Below are positions 37,666-46,118 of a DNA stretch of 64,000 nt, piece by piece. The position numbers and the translations under genes are program-made. How positions within the stretch are numbered: the first letter of the stretch is position 1; each line of letters begins with the position of its first letter. This DNA is from TMED14 sp002167805. Its GTDB lineage: Bacteria; Bacteroidota; Bacteroidia; Flavobacteriales; Schleiferiaceae. The stretch covers positions 49,869 through 113,868 of the forward strand of contig CBFHHY010000006.1 in the NCBI GenBank assembly GCA_965655795.1, given 5' to 3'. Below the pieces are notes generated by a model. It searched no databases and was not told the DNA's origin. It worked only from the letters and a program-made list of their open reading frames with translations.

Positions 37666-38361
37666 ATGGCAATATTTACGAAAGACCTCTCTAAAAAGTA
37701 CGGTGACCAAGTTGCATTAGACAAAGTAAGTATTGATCTAAAAAAAGGAAAAATTATTGGTCTCCTTGGACCAAATGGTGCAGGCAAAAGTACTTTAATG
37801 AAAATACTTACTGGATTTATCCCTGCAGACAGCGGGTATGCCAAAGTTTGTGATCTAGATTGTTTATCGCAGAGTCTTCAGGTGAGAAAAATAATTGGCT
37901 ACCTACCAGAAAATAATCCTTTATACGAAGAAATGTTCGTGATCGAGTTTTTGAAGTTTGTTGCAGACCTATTTCACGCTTCTTATGATTCAATCCATAA
38001 AATCATTAAGCAAGTTGGTTTAACTGATGAATCTCATAAAAAAATTCATCAACTTTCGAAAGGATATAAGCAAAGAGTAGGACTAGCATCTTCTTTGATT
38101 CATAATCCAGATGTTCTCATTCTAGATGAACCTACTACTGGACTTGACCCCAATCAATTAATTGAAATTAGAAAGTTGATTAGAACTATTGGGGAGAATA
38201 AAACTGTATTGCTTTCAACTCACATAATGCAAGAAGTTGAGGCACTTTGCGATCAGGTGATTTTTATTCAAAAAGGCAAAATAGTTCGTGAAGCGTCAAT
38301 TAAAGAATTTGGAGCTAACAAAGAGAGCCTAGAAGAAGCATTTCGAAAAGCAACAAAGTAA
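37666..38361 (+). CDS. ABC transporter ATPase, GldA-like
   Basis: A 231-residue ABC ATPase: Walker A GPNGAGKST, VRKIIGYLPENNPLYEEMFV, signature LSKGYKQRVGLASSL, Walker B VLILDEPTTGLDP and H-loop LLSTHIMQEVEALCD. The YLPExNPLY stretch and overall sequence fit GldA, the ATPase of the gliding-associated GldAFG exporter. It is shorter than the about 300-residue GldA of Flavobacterium, ending soon after the D-loop region. No gldF or gldG lies beside it; both neighbours are on the other strand. A generic CcmA-type transporter ATPase is the alternative. Confidence 0.75.
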   Translation: MAIFTKDLSKKYGDQVALDKVSIDLKKGKIIGLLGPNGAGKSTLMKILTGFIPADSGYAKVCDLDCLSQSLQVRKIIGYLPENNPLYEEMFVIEFLKFVADLFHASYDSIHKIIKQVGLTDESHKKIHQLSKGYKQRVGLASSLIHNPDVLILDEPTTGLDPNQLIEIRKLIRTIGENKTVLLSTHIMQEVEALCDQVIFIQKGKIVREASIKEFGANKESLEEAFRKATK

Positions 38362-38365
38362 AATC

Positions 38366-39679
38366 TTATTTTTTACGGAAATATATTTCTATAGGAACGC
38401 CACAAAATTCATATTTGGAACGCATTTTATTTTCTACATATCGGTAATAAGGTTCCTTTACGTATTGAGGAAGATTACAAAAGAAGACAAATTGCGGATA
38501 ATGAGTAGGCAATTGGGTTATGTATTTGATTTTAACCTCCTTCCCCTTATGAATCGGGGGAGGCATATGCTTAACTATCGGTAAAATTTCGTCATTTAGC
38601 TTACTAGTACTAATTCGACCGGACCTTCGCTCAAATACTGCCATTGCTTCTTCTATTGATTTTAGAACTCGTTGCTTGGTTTTAGCTGAGGTGAAAACGA
38701 CTGGTATATCCTGAAAAGGACGTGTTTTAGATAAAATTTTAGTCCTAAAGTCTTCAGTTGAACTTGTTGTTTTTTCGACAAGATCCCATTTATTTACGAC
38801 GATTACTAAACCTTTATGATTTTTTTCAATTACGTTTAAAATCGATAAATCTTGGGATTCAAACCCTTGAGTAGCGTCAATTACTAGCAAGCATACATCT
38901 GACTCCTCAATTGTGCGGATACTTCTCATATTACTGTAAAATTCAATATCCTCATTGACCTTACCTTTTTTTCTCAAACCAGCGGTATCTAACAACAAAA
39001 AATCGAATCCAAACTTTTTAAAATGAGCATTTACGGTATCTCTAGTTGTACCTGCAATATCCGTAACTATGCTTTTCTCCTCTTCAAATAATGAGTTTGT
39101 CAATGATGATTTACCCACATTTGGTCTTCCAACAATGGCTAGTTTTGGCAAACCATCTTCTGTTTTTTCTGATTTAGAATTTTCTTTTGGAATTACCTTT
39201 ATGACTGCGTCAAGAACTTCTCCAGTACCACTCCCATTTATTCCGGACATGCAGTAAGGCTCTCCAAGTCCTAAAGAATAAAATTCAGCAGCTTCGCTTG
39301 ACTTTTGATGATTATCTACCTTGTTCACTGCTAAAATTACAGGTTTCTTTTGACGCCGTAATAAAGCTGTTATCTCCTTGTCATCATGGGTAATTCCTTC
39401 TTCAGCATCAACTAAGAATAAAATTATATCACACTCTTGCATTGCTGCTTCAACCTGTTCACGAATTCTTCCTTCAAAGACATCATCAGAGCCCTCTACA
39501 TAACCTCCAGTATCAACTATACTAAAACTGTGACCTGCCCAATCCGTTTTCCCATAATGTCGATCTCGGGTAACTCCAGCAATAGAGTCCACAATAGCAT
39601 CTCTGCGCTGAACAAGTCGATTAAAAAACGTGGATTTACCTACATTAGGTCTTCCAACAATGGCAACTAAAGTATTCAT
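38366..39679 (-). CDS. der: Ribosome biogenesis GTPase Der (EngA)
   Basis: A 437-residue protein with two tandem GTPase domains and a C-terminal KH-like domain. Domain 1: GRPNVGKST at 8-16, DTGGYVEG, NKVDN. Domain 2: GRPNVGKSS near residue 183, DTAGLRKKGKVNEDIEFYS, NKWDLV. The end KIKYITQLPTHYPQFVFFCN is the KH part. It works in 50S assembly. The start overlaps the era stop by 4 bases. Confidence 0.95.
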   Translation of the reverse strand: MNTLVAIVGRPNVGKSTFFNRLVQRRDAIVDSIAGVTRDRHYGKTDWAGHSFSIVDTGGYVEGSDDVFEGRIREQVEAAMQECDIILFLVDAEEGITHDDKEITALLRRQKKPVILAVNKVDNHQKSSEAAEFYSLGLGEPYCMSGINGSGTGEVLDAVIKVIPKENSKSEKTEDGLPKLAIVGRPNVGKSSLTNSLFEEEKSIVTDIAGTTRDTVNAHFKKFGFDFLLLDTAGLRKKGKVNEDIEFYSNMRSIRTIEESDVCLLVIDATQGFESQDLSILNVIEKNHKGLVIVVNKWDLVEKTTSSTEDFRTKILSKTRPFQDIPVVFTSAKTKQRVLKSIEEAMAVFERRSGRISTSKLNDEILPIVKHMPPPIHKGKEVKIKYITQLPTHYPQFVFFCNLPQYVKEPYYRYVENKMRSKYEFCGVPIEIYFRKK

Positions 39680-40572
39680 TCGTATCCAAATTTTTTCAGT
39701 TTATCCCGATTATTTCTCCAATCTGCCTGAACCTTGACAAAGAGCTCAAGATGTACCTGTTTTTTAAAAAAATTCTGCATCTTTTTTCGAGCGCCTACAC
39801 CCACTCTCTTCAAAGCGGCCCCCTTATGTCCTATAATTATACCCTTTTGGGATTCTCTGGCCACAAATAAAAGAGCTCTTATCTTAATAAGATCATCTGT
39901 CTCTTTAAAAGAATCAATTTCTACTTCCACAGAATAAGGTATTTCTTTATTATAATAGATTAGAATCTGCTCACGGATTATTTCCGAGGTTACAAAACGC
40001 TCTGATCGATCGGTTAGATGCTCTTTACCAAAATATGGAGGTAAATTCGGGATTAATTCCAAAATCCTTTTTAGTAAATAATCAAGATTAAATTTTGTTA
40101 ATGCACTAATAGGTATTACCTCAGCATTTGGCATCCTATCCGACCATAAAGTTGCTTCTTTTTCCAATTTTCCTTGGTCATGAAGGTCAACCTTATTTAG
40201 AAGTAAAAGCAAAGGTTTATCCGATTTTTTTAAGGATTCCAAGATCGATTCATTTTTCAAAGGCCCCTCACCAAGCTCTACTACATATAAAAAAACATCT
40301 GCATCCTCTAAAGCAGACTTTACTGAACTCATCATACTTTCTTGGAGTGCATATGCGGGCTCTAAGACCCCTGGCGTATCGCTAAAAACCACCTGGTATT
40401 CAAACTCTTTATTCTTTCCATTTAAAATGCCAAAAATTCTATGACGAGTAGTTTGAGCCTTGTGAGTGATAATATTCAAGCGTTCACCAATTATGGCATT
40501 AATTAAAGTGGACTTTCCAACATTAGGGTTTCCAATTATATTTACAAAACCAGATTTATGAACTTTTTTCAC
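39676..40572 (-). CDS. era: GTPase Era
   Basis: A 298-residue GTPase: G1 GNPNVGKST (about 13-21), THKAQTTRHRIFGI as G2, DTPGVLEPAY as G3, NKVDLHDQ as G4, and a C-terminal KH domain with LLFVARESQKGIIIGHKGAALKRVG that binds the 3' end of 16S rRNA. Together with der it forms a two-gene unit on the minus strand. Confidence 0.95.
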   Translation of the reverse strand: MKKVHKSGFVNIIGNPNVGKSTLINAIIGERLNIITHKAQTTRHRIFGILNGKNKEFEYQVVFSDTPGVLEPAYALQESMMSSVKSALEDADVFLYVVELGEGPLKNESILESLKKSDKPLLLLLNKVDLHDQGKLEKEATLWSDRMPNAEVIPISALTKFNLDYLLKRILELIPNLPPYFGKEHLTDRSERFVTSEIIREQILIYYNKEIPYSVEVEIDSFKETDDLIKIRALLFVARESQKGIIIGHKGAALKRVGVGARKKMQNFFKKQVHLELFVKVQADWRNNRDKLKKFGYE

Positions 40573-40674
40573 GAGACAAAGGTCGTGAAGTTTAATCTGG
40601 ATTGAATCATAAGTTTCACTTATTCAAAACAGTTCATTAAAAAATATTTCAAATAACAACAGGCTTATATTTTG

Positions 40675-40682
40675 TACCTTTA
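40675..40682 (+). promoter_or_regulatory. Possible -7 element of the initiator tRNA gene
   Basis: TACCTTTA differs from TAnnTTTG only in the last base and lies 8 bases before the tRNA, a sensible distance for a stable-RNA promoter. No clear -33 box was seen. Confidence 0.35.
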
Positions 40683-40690
40683 CACCACAT

Positions 40691-40760
<70 letters not shown>

Positions 40761-40763
<3 letters not shown>

Positions 40764-40801
40764 CAAGGAAAAGCCTTGATGCACAGCATCAGGGCTTTTT
40801 T
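40761..40801 (+). repeat. Junction 1: tRNA-side repeat X (attL-like) with core CTAC
   Basis: A 41-nt sequence beginning CTACAAGGAAAAGCC is identical to 46143-46183. Here it starts in the last three bases of the tRNA-fMet gene. Left of the core the sequence is tRNA; right of it is the element's own DNA. See junctions 2 and 3, which combine the same core with other arms. Confidence 0.9.
40771..40801 (+). terminator. Terminator supplied by repeat X behind the tRNA
   Basis: AAGCCTTGATGC (40771-40782) pairs with GCATCAGGGCTT (40786-40797), 12 pairs with one G-U and a 3-base loop, followed by a T-run. It ends transcription of the tRNA although it belongs to the inserted element. Confidence 0.88.
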
Positions 40802-40967
40802 GTGCTTGTTGGAATGTATAAAAATCTACGAATGAATTCATGGAGGTTTCTCAAGACCTTACGAAAAGGTAATAGGCGGTTTACATCCAATGGGTAACTC
40901 AGCATTAATTTTATAAACCTTTAGTCTGTTGCGTAGTCGTTAAGCATTCTAAAAAATAGATTAAAGG

Positions 40968-41000
40968 AAAAGGGGGCGAATCTGCGATTCGCCCCCTTTT
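40968..41000. terminator. Strong terminator after the phytase gene
   Basis: A perfect 15-bp inverted repeat, AAAAGGGGGCGAATC (40968-40982) and GATTCGCCCCCTTTT (40986-41000), with a TGC loop. T-rich on both sides, it can act in both directions, but the phytase gene ends 29 bases away on the minus strand and is its natural client. The bases 40802-40967 hold no recognisable gene. Confidence 0.9.
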
Positions 41001-41028
41001 TATTTTAATCAATCGTAAAACCCTCTTT

Positions 41029-42078
41029 TTACTTCAACTGCATCGCTGTTTCAATCTTGCGCCAGTCGACTAGTTTGAAGTTTTGCGAGGTTTTCTCGCC
41101 CTTATCGTCGTAGTTGAAGCCGTCTTGGGCGAGGAAAATACCTTGTGGGTATTGTTGTGTTACTGCGCCAGAGTATATGTCTATACCGTCTGTTTCTTCC
41201 GTGCCATCGCAAACGCTACCATTGCCTACAGCAAAAACGCCTAGGTAGCGGTAGTCATCATTTATGTCATAGGCTGCATAGCGGAAATTTCCTTGGCTTG
41301 AAGAGACTAAAAGATGCTTTTCACCTCGACTGTAGATGGCTAAACCTTCAATGTCGTAAGCGAGGTCTGCATTTTCTTCGCCGCTCATAGGTATACGCAT
41401 GCGTTCTGCAGCAGTGTTGTCAAGTGGGTAAGCGAATACTCCACCTTGTTCTTCGCCCAAATACAATAGGCGGTTTTTCTGATCGACAACCATGCCTTCT
41501 ACTTGACCTGCCGCTGTAAACGAGCGGGTAAGCTTGAAAGAGATTTTGGAGGAATCGGCCACCAATTGCCATTGTTCCACTTCGCCGTCTTTGTTGTTGA
41601 CGAAGGCGTAGGTCCGAGCATTTGAAGTGTCGTTCCAAAGACAGAATCCGTACACGCCTTCGAGATGTGTGCGCATCGCTGTATCCGAAACTAACTTTAG
41701 TTGAGTAGGATTTTCGTTGATGGTCCAAATATCAATGCGGTCGTAATCTCTATTACTCGCCGCAACGATGTCGTATACCGTATCGAACATGGGAACGGCT
41801 AAAGCAACATCTACATTGTTTAAGCGACCGGTAGGGTATTCTGCCAGGCGCTCTCCAGTCAATGCATAGACTTCTAAACCTCGCTTTTTATTCGAGCCAA
41901 ATATTAAGCTTTTCTTTGCCTCAGTGTGAAGCCAAAAGGCCGGGTCGTCCGCGGCGTCGTCTTCAACTTCAGCAATACATGGGGTCGTTTGAATATCCGC
42001 GCTTACCTTGGGGATGCTTTCTTCCGCGTTTTGACATGCGGCCGTTGCTAGGGCAGCTAGGAATAGGAATTTTTTCAT
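41029..42078 (-). CDS. Beta-propeller phytase lipoprotein
   Basis: A 349-residue predicted lipoprotein from the ATG at 42078 (MKKFLFLAALATAAC, Cys15). The frame is open upstream to 42117 but that part overlaps a terminator and lacks a signal peptide. Phytase-domain motifs are clear: DDPAFWLHTEAKKSLIFGSNKKRGLEVYAL, LNNVDVALAV, NRDYDRIDIWTIN, VEGMVVDQKNRLLYLGEEQGGVFAYPL and DIEGLAIY. Such calcium-dependent phytases release phosphate from inositol phosphates. It follows the TonB receptor gene on the same strand with a hairpin between them. Confidence 0.9.
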   Translation of the reverse strand: MKKFLFLAALATAACQNAEESIPKVSADIQTTPCIAEVEDDAADDPAFWLHTEAKKSLIFGSNKKRGLEVYALTGERLAEYPTGRLNNVDVALAVPMFDTVYDIVAASNRDYDRIDIWTINENPTQLKLVSDTAMRTHLEGVYGFCLWNDTSNARTYAFVNNKDGEVEQWQLVADSSKISFKLTRSFTAAGQVEGMVVDQKNRLLYLGEEQGGVFAYPLDNTAAERMRIPMSGEENADLAYDIEGLAIYSRGEKHLLVSSSQGNFRYAAYDINDDYRYLGVFAVGNGSVCDGTEETDGIDIYSGAVTQQYPQGIFLAQDGFNYDDKGEKTSQNFKLVDWRKIETAMQLK

Positions 42079-42094
42079 AGTTCTATGGTTTAAA

Positions 42095-42125
42095 AAAGCA
42101 CCTTGCCTTTGGGGCAAGGTGCTTT
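42095..42125 (-). terminator. Hairpin between TonB receptor and phytase genes
   Basis: AAAGCACCTTGCC (42095-42107) pairs perfectly with GGCAAGGTGCTTT (42113-42125), with a 5-base loop. On the minus strand it is followed by a T-run, so it would cut most transcripts after the receptor gene and let some through to the phytase. Confidence 0.85.
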
Positions 42126-42151
42126 AAAAAAGTTGTATTAACTATACAGTA

Positions 42152-44893
42152 TTAGAGATCTAACTTCACACCGAAGTTGGCGCGTAGGTTATAGTACTCC
42201 ATTTGCATAGTGTACTGATTCTGGTACTGGTAAAAACGTAGTGGCGTGTTCAACAAGTTGTGCAATTCAACAAAGATACGCACGTTCTTAGCTACCTCGT
42301 AGTAACCGTTAAGGTCTAGGAAGTGTTGCTGGTCGTAGAAGCGATCTTCGAATTGGTCACCACCGTACTCATCTACATAAGCACCTGCGTAGTTGTATGA
42401 TAAACGCATCATCAATTTCTTGTTCTCGTAAGAAAGGTTTGTGTTGAACATAAGTGGAGCGGTACCTGCGAAACCTACTTCATCCGTGCGGTCTAGGATC
42501 CCACTTGTTGTTGAAGAAGTCAACGTTGTGTTCGCAGCAATGTTGAAGTTCTTCAATGCACCAGGCAAGAAGTCTAGCTGACGTTGGAATGCAAATTCAA
42601 AACCAGTAATGGTTGCTGTACCCCCGTTCTCAGGACGTGAAGCCTCGTATGCTTCACCCAAGTATGTTACGTCGTATACGCTTTCGTAGATGAAGTTGTC
42701 GATGTTTTTGTGGAATACGCCAGCACTAATGATTCCTAAAGTGCTTAGGTAACGCTCTGCATTTAAGTCAAAGTTCCAAGCAGTAGCCGCCTGCAATTCT
42801 GGGTTACCAAATGCAACTTCATTGTCGTCTGTATTGAACTCTTCGTAAGGAACAAGATCAAAGTAGTTTGGACGTGCTAGAGTGTTAGTAACAGATGCTC
42901 TCACTACAGTTCGAGCATTTGGGCTAAAGCGGTAAAGTACAGAAGGTAAGATGTTCAAGTATGAGCCTTCACCGTTTGATGGAGTAGCAATCTCTTCCTC
43001 AATATCGTAGATGAAACCGCTATATACGTTGGTCGTTTGCTCACCACGAACACCAGCAACTACTCTGTGCTTAGAACCCCAGTTTTGAGTAAGCATAGCG
43101 TAGCCAGCAAGGATTTGCTCTGTAGCGTCGTAATTCCCTGCAGCATATTCTTCAGGAATAAGTGCGCTTGCGAATGTTGCGTCATCGTTTAGGTCAAGAT
43201 CGCCTAAGTAGGTTGGGTCGATGAATTGGTTTGCACCGTCGCTCCAGTAACCGTCCATCAAGTAGCGATCGCCTCTTTCGAATTGGTATCCATTACCGCT
43301 AAGCGTTGGCTCGTTATCGCCGTTCAACCACTCGTATTCAGTGAAGTCATTTTCACGAACTTTTTCTTTTGAACGAAGACGACCACCTACTTTCAAAGTA
43401 GTGTTGTTCAGTCCTGTGATTAGTGGAATTTCAAAATCTAGACGACCGTTCAAGTCTTGGTCGTAAGTGAATTGGTTCTCATTAGTCAATTCTTTCAAAC
43501 CAAAGTTTGAGAAGTCCACTGCGTTAGTTGGTCTCATCTGAAGGAAGCCGTACTCTCCAGCATCAGAAGTGATGCTCATCGTCACATCTTTTTCACGGTA
43601 AGAAATGTAACGCTCGTCAGGTCTTGTTTCAGAAGCGCGTGCCGTATTTACAGACCAGTTTGCCTTGATGTTACCGAAGAGGTGCTCACCACGAAGAGCA
43701 AAGTTGTTCGCAATTTGGTGCTCCAATCTGCGGTAATTCACGTCTGCTCCGCCACCTTTAGCTTGTCTGCGAACTTCAGCGTTGTAAGTTCCATCACCGT
43801 TAGATTCGATATCCTTGTAACGCAATCTGTAGCGGTTTTCCCAATCCTTACGATCATTGTGAAGTGCAGTAAAGAAAAGCTTGTGACCTTTTGCAAGGTC
43901 GTAATCTAAACTCAAAGAGTACGATTGACGTAGACGACGAACATTGTAGCCGCGTACTTGGTAATCAACGATAGAAGGGTTACCAGCATCATCAAATTCC
44001 CACTCCATTTCAGCGTTGTCTGAACCGAAATCGTGGTCATTAACACTAACTGAAAAAACAGCGCCCAATTTGTTGTTTAGGAAACGGTTTCCGAAGATAG
44101 CTGCTCCTGTCCAAATTGGTCTTTGAGAAAGGAAGTTGTAACCAGAACCGCCTGTTAAAGAGATACGCTGGCGGTTAGGTGCTTGACGGGTGATTAGGTT
44201 TACCGCTCCACCAATTGCATCTGCATCCATGTCTGCAGTAACTGCTTTGTTCACTACAACAGTCTGAATCATGTCCGATGGAATAAGATCAAGCTGTACT
44301 TTACGGTTATCACCTTCCGCTGAAGGAATACGCTCACCGTTAACCATGACGCTATTTAGTTGAGGTGCTAAACCGCGAATGATGATATCACGCGCTTCCC
44401 CTTGGTCATTTTGGATGGTAATACCAGAAATTCTCTTTAGTGCATCACCAATATTCGCATCGGGTGTTCTACCAATTTGATCGGCATTCACAACATTCGT
44501 AACACCGGTATTTTGACGTTGTTGCGCAAGTGCTTTCGCCTGATTACGGAAATAGTTCCCTGTTACGATAACTTCAGAAAGTTCATTAGAACCTGCAGTT
44601 AATTCTGCATTTACGGTTGCTAATTCGTTATCACCAAGAGTAACCGTTTTCTGTACGTCTTGGTAACCAACTGATGATATTACCAAAGTAACTTCTCCAC
44701 TAGAAAGGCCAGTAAGGGTGAACTGACCTAAATCATTTGTTACTGTAGATTGTCCCGATACTGATTCGCTTACAATGGCGCCCGGCATAGGGAATTTGTC
44801 AAAGTCAACAACTGTTCCTTGAACAGCTGAATTTTGTGCCATGAGGCCAACACTGAAGAGCAGCCCCAAAACAACGAGTAAAAATCTTTTCAT
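42152..44893 (-). CDS. TonB-dependent receptor, phytase-linked
   Basis: A 913-residue outer-membrane importer. A signal peptide (about 1-19) precedes a carboxypeptidase-regulatory-like beta domain (QGTVVDFDKFPMPGAIVSES, SSVGYQDVQKTV). The plug domain follows (LSEVIVTGNYFRNQAKALAQ, GDALKRISGITIQNDQGEAR, GGAVNLITRQAP), then a 22-strand barrel ending in LRANFGVKLDL. The plug style, with RxP-rich text such as IRGLAPQLNSVMVNGERIPS, belongs to a receptor group often encoded beside phytases. The substrate is probably inositol phosphate or its breakdown products, inferred from the neighbour. Regulation: see the repeats at 44927-44963. Confidence 0.92.
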   Translation of the reverse strand: MKRFLLVVLGLLFSVGLMAQNSAVQGTVVDFDKFPMPGAIVSESVSGQSTVTNDLGQFTLTGLSSGEVTLVISSVGYQDVQKTVTLGDNELATVNAELTAGSNELSEVIVTGNYFRNQAKALAQQRQNTGVTNVVNADQIGRTPDANIGDALKRISGITIQNDQGEARDIIIRGLAPQLNSVMVNGERIPSAEGDNRKVQLDLIPSDMIQTVVVNKAVTADMDADAIGGAVNLITRQAPNRQRISLTGGSGYNFLSQRPIWTGAAIFGNRFLNNKLGAVFSVSVNDHDFGSDNAEMEWEFDDAGNPSIVDYQVRGYNVRRLRQSYSLSLDYDLAKGHKLFFTALHNDRKDWENRYRLRYKDIESNGDGTYNAEVRRQAKGGGADVNYRRLEHQIANNFALRGEHLFGNIKANWSVNTARASETRPDERYISYREKDVTMSITSDAGEYGFLQMRPTNAVDFSNFGLKELTNENQFTYDQDLNGRLDFEIPLITGLNNTTLKVGGRLRSKEKVRENDFTEYEWLNGDNEPTLSGNGYQFERGDRYLMDGYWSDGANQFIDPTYLGDLDLNDDATFASALIPEEYAAGNYDATEQILAGYAMLTQNWGSKHRVVAGVRGEQTTNVYSGFIYDIEEEIATPSNGEGSYLNILPSVLYRFSPNARTVVRASVTNTLARPNYFDLVPYEEFNTDDNEVAFGNPELQAATAWNFDLNAERYLSTLGIISAGVFHKNIDNFIYESVYDVTYLGEAYEASRPENGGTATITGFEFAFQRQLDFLPGALKNFNIAANTTLTSSTTSGILDRTDEVGFAGTAPLMFNTNLSYENKKLMMRLSYNYAGAYVDEYGGDQFEDRFYDQQHFLDLNGYYEVAKNVRIFVELHNLLNTPLRFYQYQNQYTMQMEYYNLRANFGVKLDL

Positions 44894-44917
44894 TTTGTTT
44901 TTGTTTTTTGTTTTGTT

Positions 44918-44925
44918 TAAAGATA
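44918..44925 (-). promoter_or_regulatory. -7 element of the TonB receptor/phytase operon
   Basis: Read on the minus strand it is TATCTTTA, one base from TAnnTTTG, ending 25 bases before the start codon. No -33 TTG stands upstream; instead the direct repeats begin 4 bases away, as expected for a promoter that needs an activator. Confidence 0.5.
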
Positions 44926-44929
44926 TTTA

Positions 44930-44963
44930 TGTTAGAATTAACATTATGTTACAGTTATGTTAA
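44930..44963 (-). promoter_or_regulatory. Pho-box-like direct repeats upstream of the TonB receptor
   Basis: On the minus strand TTAACA (44963-44958), GTAACA (44952-44947) and TTAATT (44941-44936) recur at exactly 11-base steps, followed by CTAACA (44935-44930). On the plus strand the same region shows TTATGTTA three times. PhoB/PhoP-type response regulators bind hexamers of this kind (TTAACA-like) spaced 5 bases apart. Binding by a phosphate regulator is inferred from the pattern and from the phytase cargo. Confidence 0.5.
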
Positions 44964-45125
44964 GAGAATGATAATAAAAAAAGAATCCAAAATGACTTGA
45001 GATTTAAGAAGGGTTTAAAATCTTTTGTCTTTTATGTTTGTAAAACGTTAATTATTAGTCTTTTGGTAAACTTCAATAAGCCCAGAATTAATAATGATTT
45101 AAAAATCCAAGTGGAAGCAGAAGCG

Positions 45126-45133
45126 TATGTTTG
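45126..45133 (+). promoter_or_regulatory. Repeated TATGTTTG boxes before the gene at 45138
   Basis: TATGTTTGTAAAA occurs at 45033-45045 and again at 45126-45138. Each begins with a perfect TAnnTTTG. The distal copy leaves a 98-base leader; the proximal copy would give a nearly leaderless transcript. Neither has a clear -33 partner. Confidence 0.4.
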
Positions 45134-45137
45134 TAAA

Positions 45138-46079
45138 ATGACCTGGAGAGTATTTATTCTTATTGTTGTTTGTGCAGTTCAATGCGCTAAGGAGCCTTTG
45201 CCGTCGCCTGAGCCATCTGCTTATTTCATAAATAATTTTGTTTTCGATTCCCTTCGAGTCGCAAGGCATTTCAATGAAATACCCATATTAAGTGATAGTA
45301 TTATTAGTATTTCGGAATCTTCTGGTGCAGTAGCTTCTAATTCTTTTGACGGATGTTTTTGGACCATTAACGATTCGGGAAATGAGCCCGCACTGTTCTT
45401 GTTTGAAGGCGTATCCGGTCGATTGGTTTCAACGCTTTCCATTCCAAGCATAAGAAATACTGATTGGGAAAGCATGGACATATACCAAGACGTTCAGGGA
45501 CATAACAAAATAATCATAGCGGATATAGGTGATAATCTGCAGATTAGGTCAACGGTCAAGGCCTATGAATTCTTAGAGCCTGATACTTCGACTGTGGATA
45601 CATCTATGGCATTCAATGTGATAACGCCAAACATCGACTCCATAGAATTTACTTATTCCGAGGGGCCGAAGGATGTAGAAGCATTTTTTATAGATCCCGT
45701 AGATAGGGCTTGGTATTTCATTTCTAAACGAGAAAGCAAGAATGGGTTGTATCAGCTTATTCCTAATACAGATCCAGCTGTAGATACTGCTCAATTAGTT
45801 GGGCGGTTATCTATGTATTTGGTAACAGGGGCTGACTGTAAGACCTTTGGTGCCGATTCTGCTCATATCGCCCTCCGCAATTATGAGCGCGTATTATTAT
45901 GGCCAAGGCATCGTTCAGCGAGCGTAATTCAAACGATGGCAGAAGAGCCCTTGTTGATCCGATACGGTGAGCGCGAAACCCAAGGTGAGGCGGTTTGGTT
46001 TTGGCCTAATGGTGATATAGGGACATGCAGCGAGCTGAATGGAGCGCAACCAAAAATTCGCCGTTATTTAAGACAATAG
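45138..46079 (+). CDS. Secreted or lipid-anchored beta-propeller-like protein of element 1
   Basis: A 313-residue protein from the ATG at 45138. The N-terminus MTWRVFILIVVCAVQC is a signal peptide with an imperfect lipobox. The frame is open to 44997, but the added residues have no export features. Repeated strands such as FDGCFWTINDSGNEPALFLFEG, DWESMDIYQ, KIIIADIGDN, DVEAFFIDPVDRAWYFISKR and ETQGEAVWFWPNGDIGTCSE suggest a beta-propeller related to phytase-like or esterase-like propellers. The exact function is unknown. It diverges from the TonB receptor and is the last gene of element 1. Confidence 0.75.
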   Translation: MTWRVFILIVVCAVQCAKEPLPSPEPSAYFINNFVFDSLRVARHFNEIPILSDSIISISESSGAVASNSFDGCFWTINDSGNEPALFLFEGVSGRLVSTLSIPSIRNTDWESMDIYQDVQGHNKIIIADIGDNLQIRSTVKAYEFLEPDTSTVDTSMAFNVITPNIDSIEFTYSEGPKDVEAFFIDPVDRAWYFISKRESKNGLYQLIPNTDPAVDTAQLVGRLSMYLVTGADCKTFGADSAHIALRNYERVLLWPRHRSASVIQTMAEEPLLIRYGERETQGEAVWFWPNGDIGTCSELNGAQPKIRRYLRQ

Positions 46080-46118
46080 TTCGTTTGTCTTAGGGCTCAG
46101 TATAAATCTCAGGTCACG

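Noticed and set aside
42079..42117. A longer N-terminus for the phytase.
   Set aside because: It would begin inside a terminator hairpin and hide the lipoprotein signal.
44997..45137. A longer N-terminus for the last gene of element 1.
   Set aside because: The extra 47 residues put the signal peptide in the middle of the protein; the ATG at 45138 gives a normal export signal.
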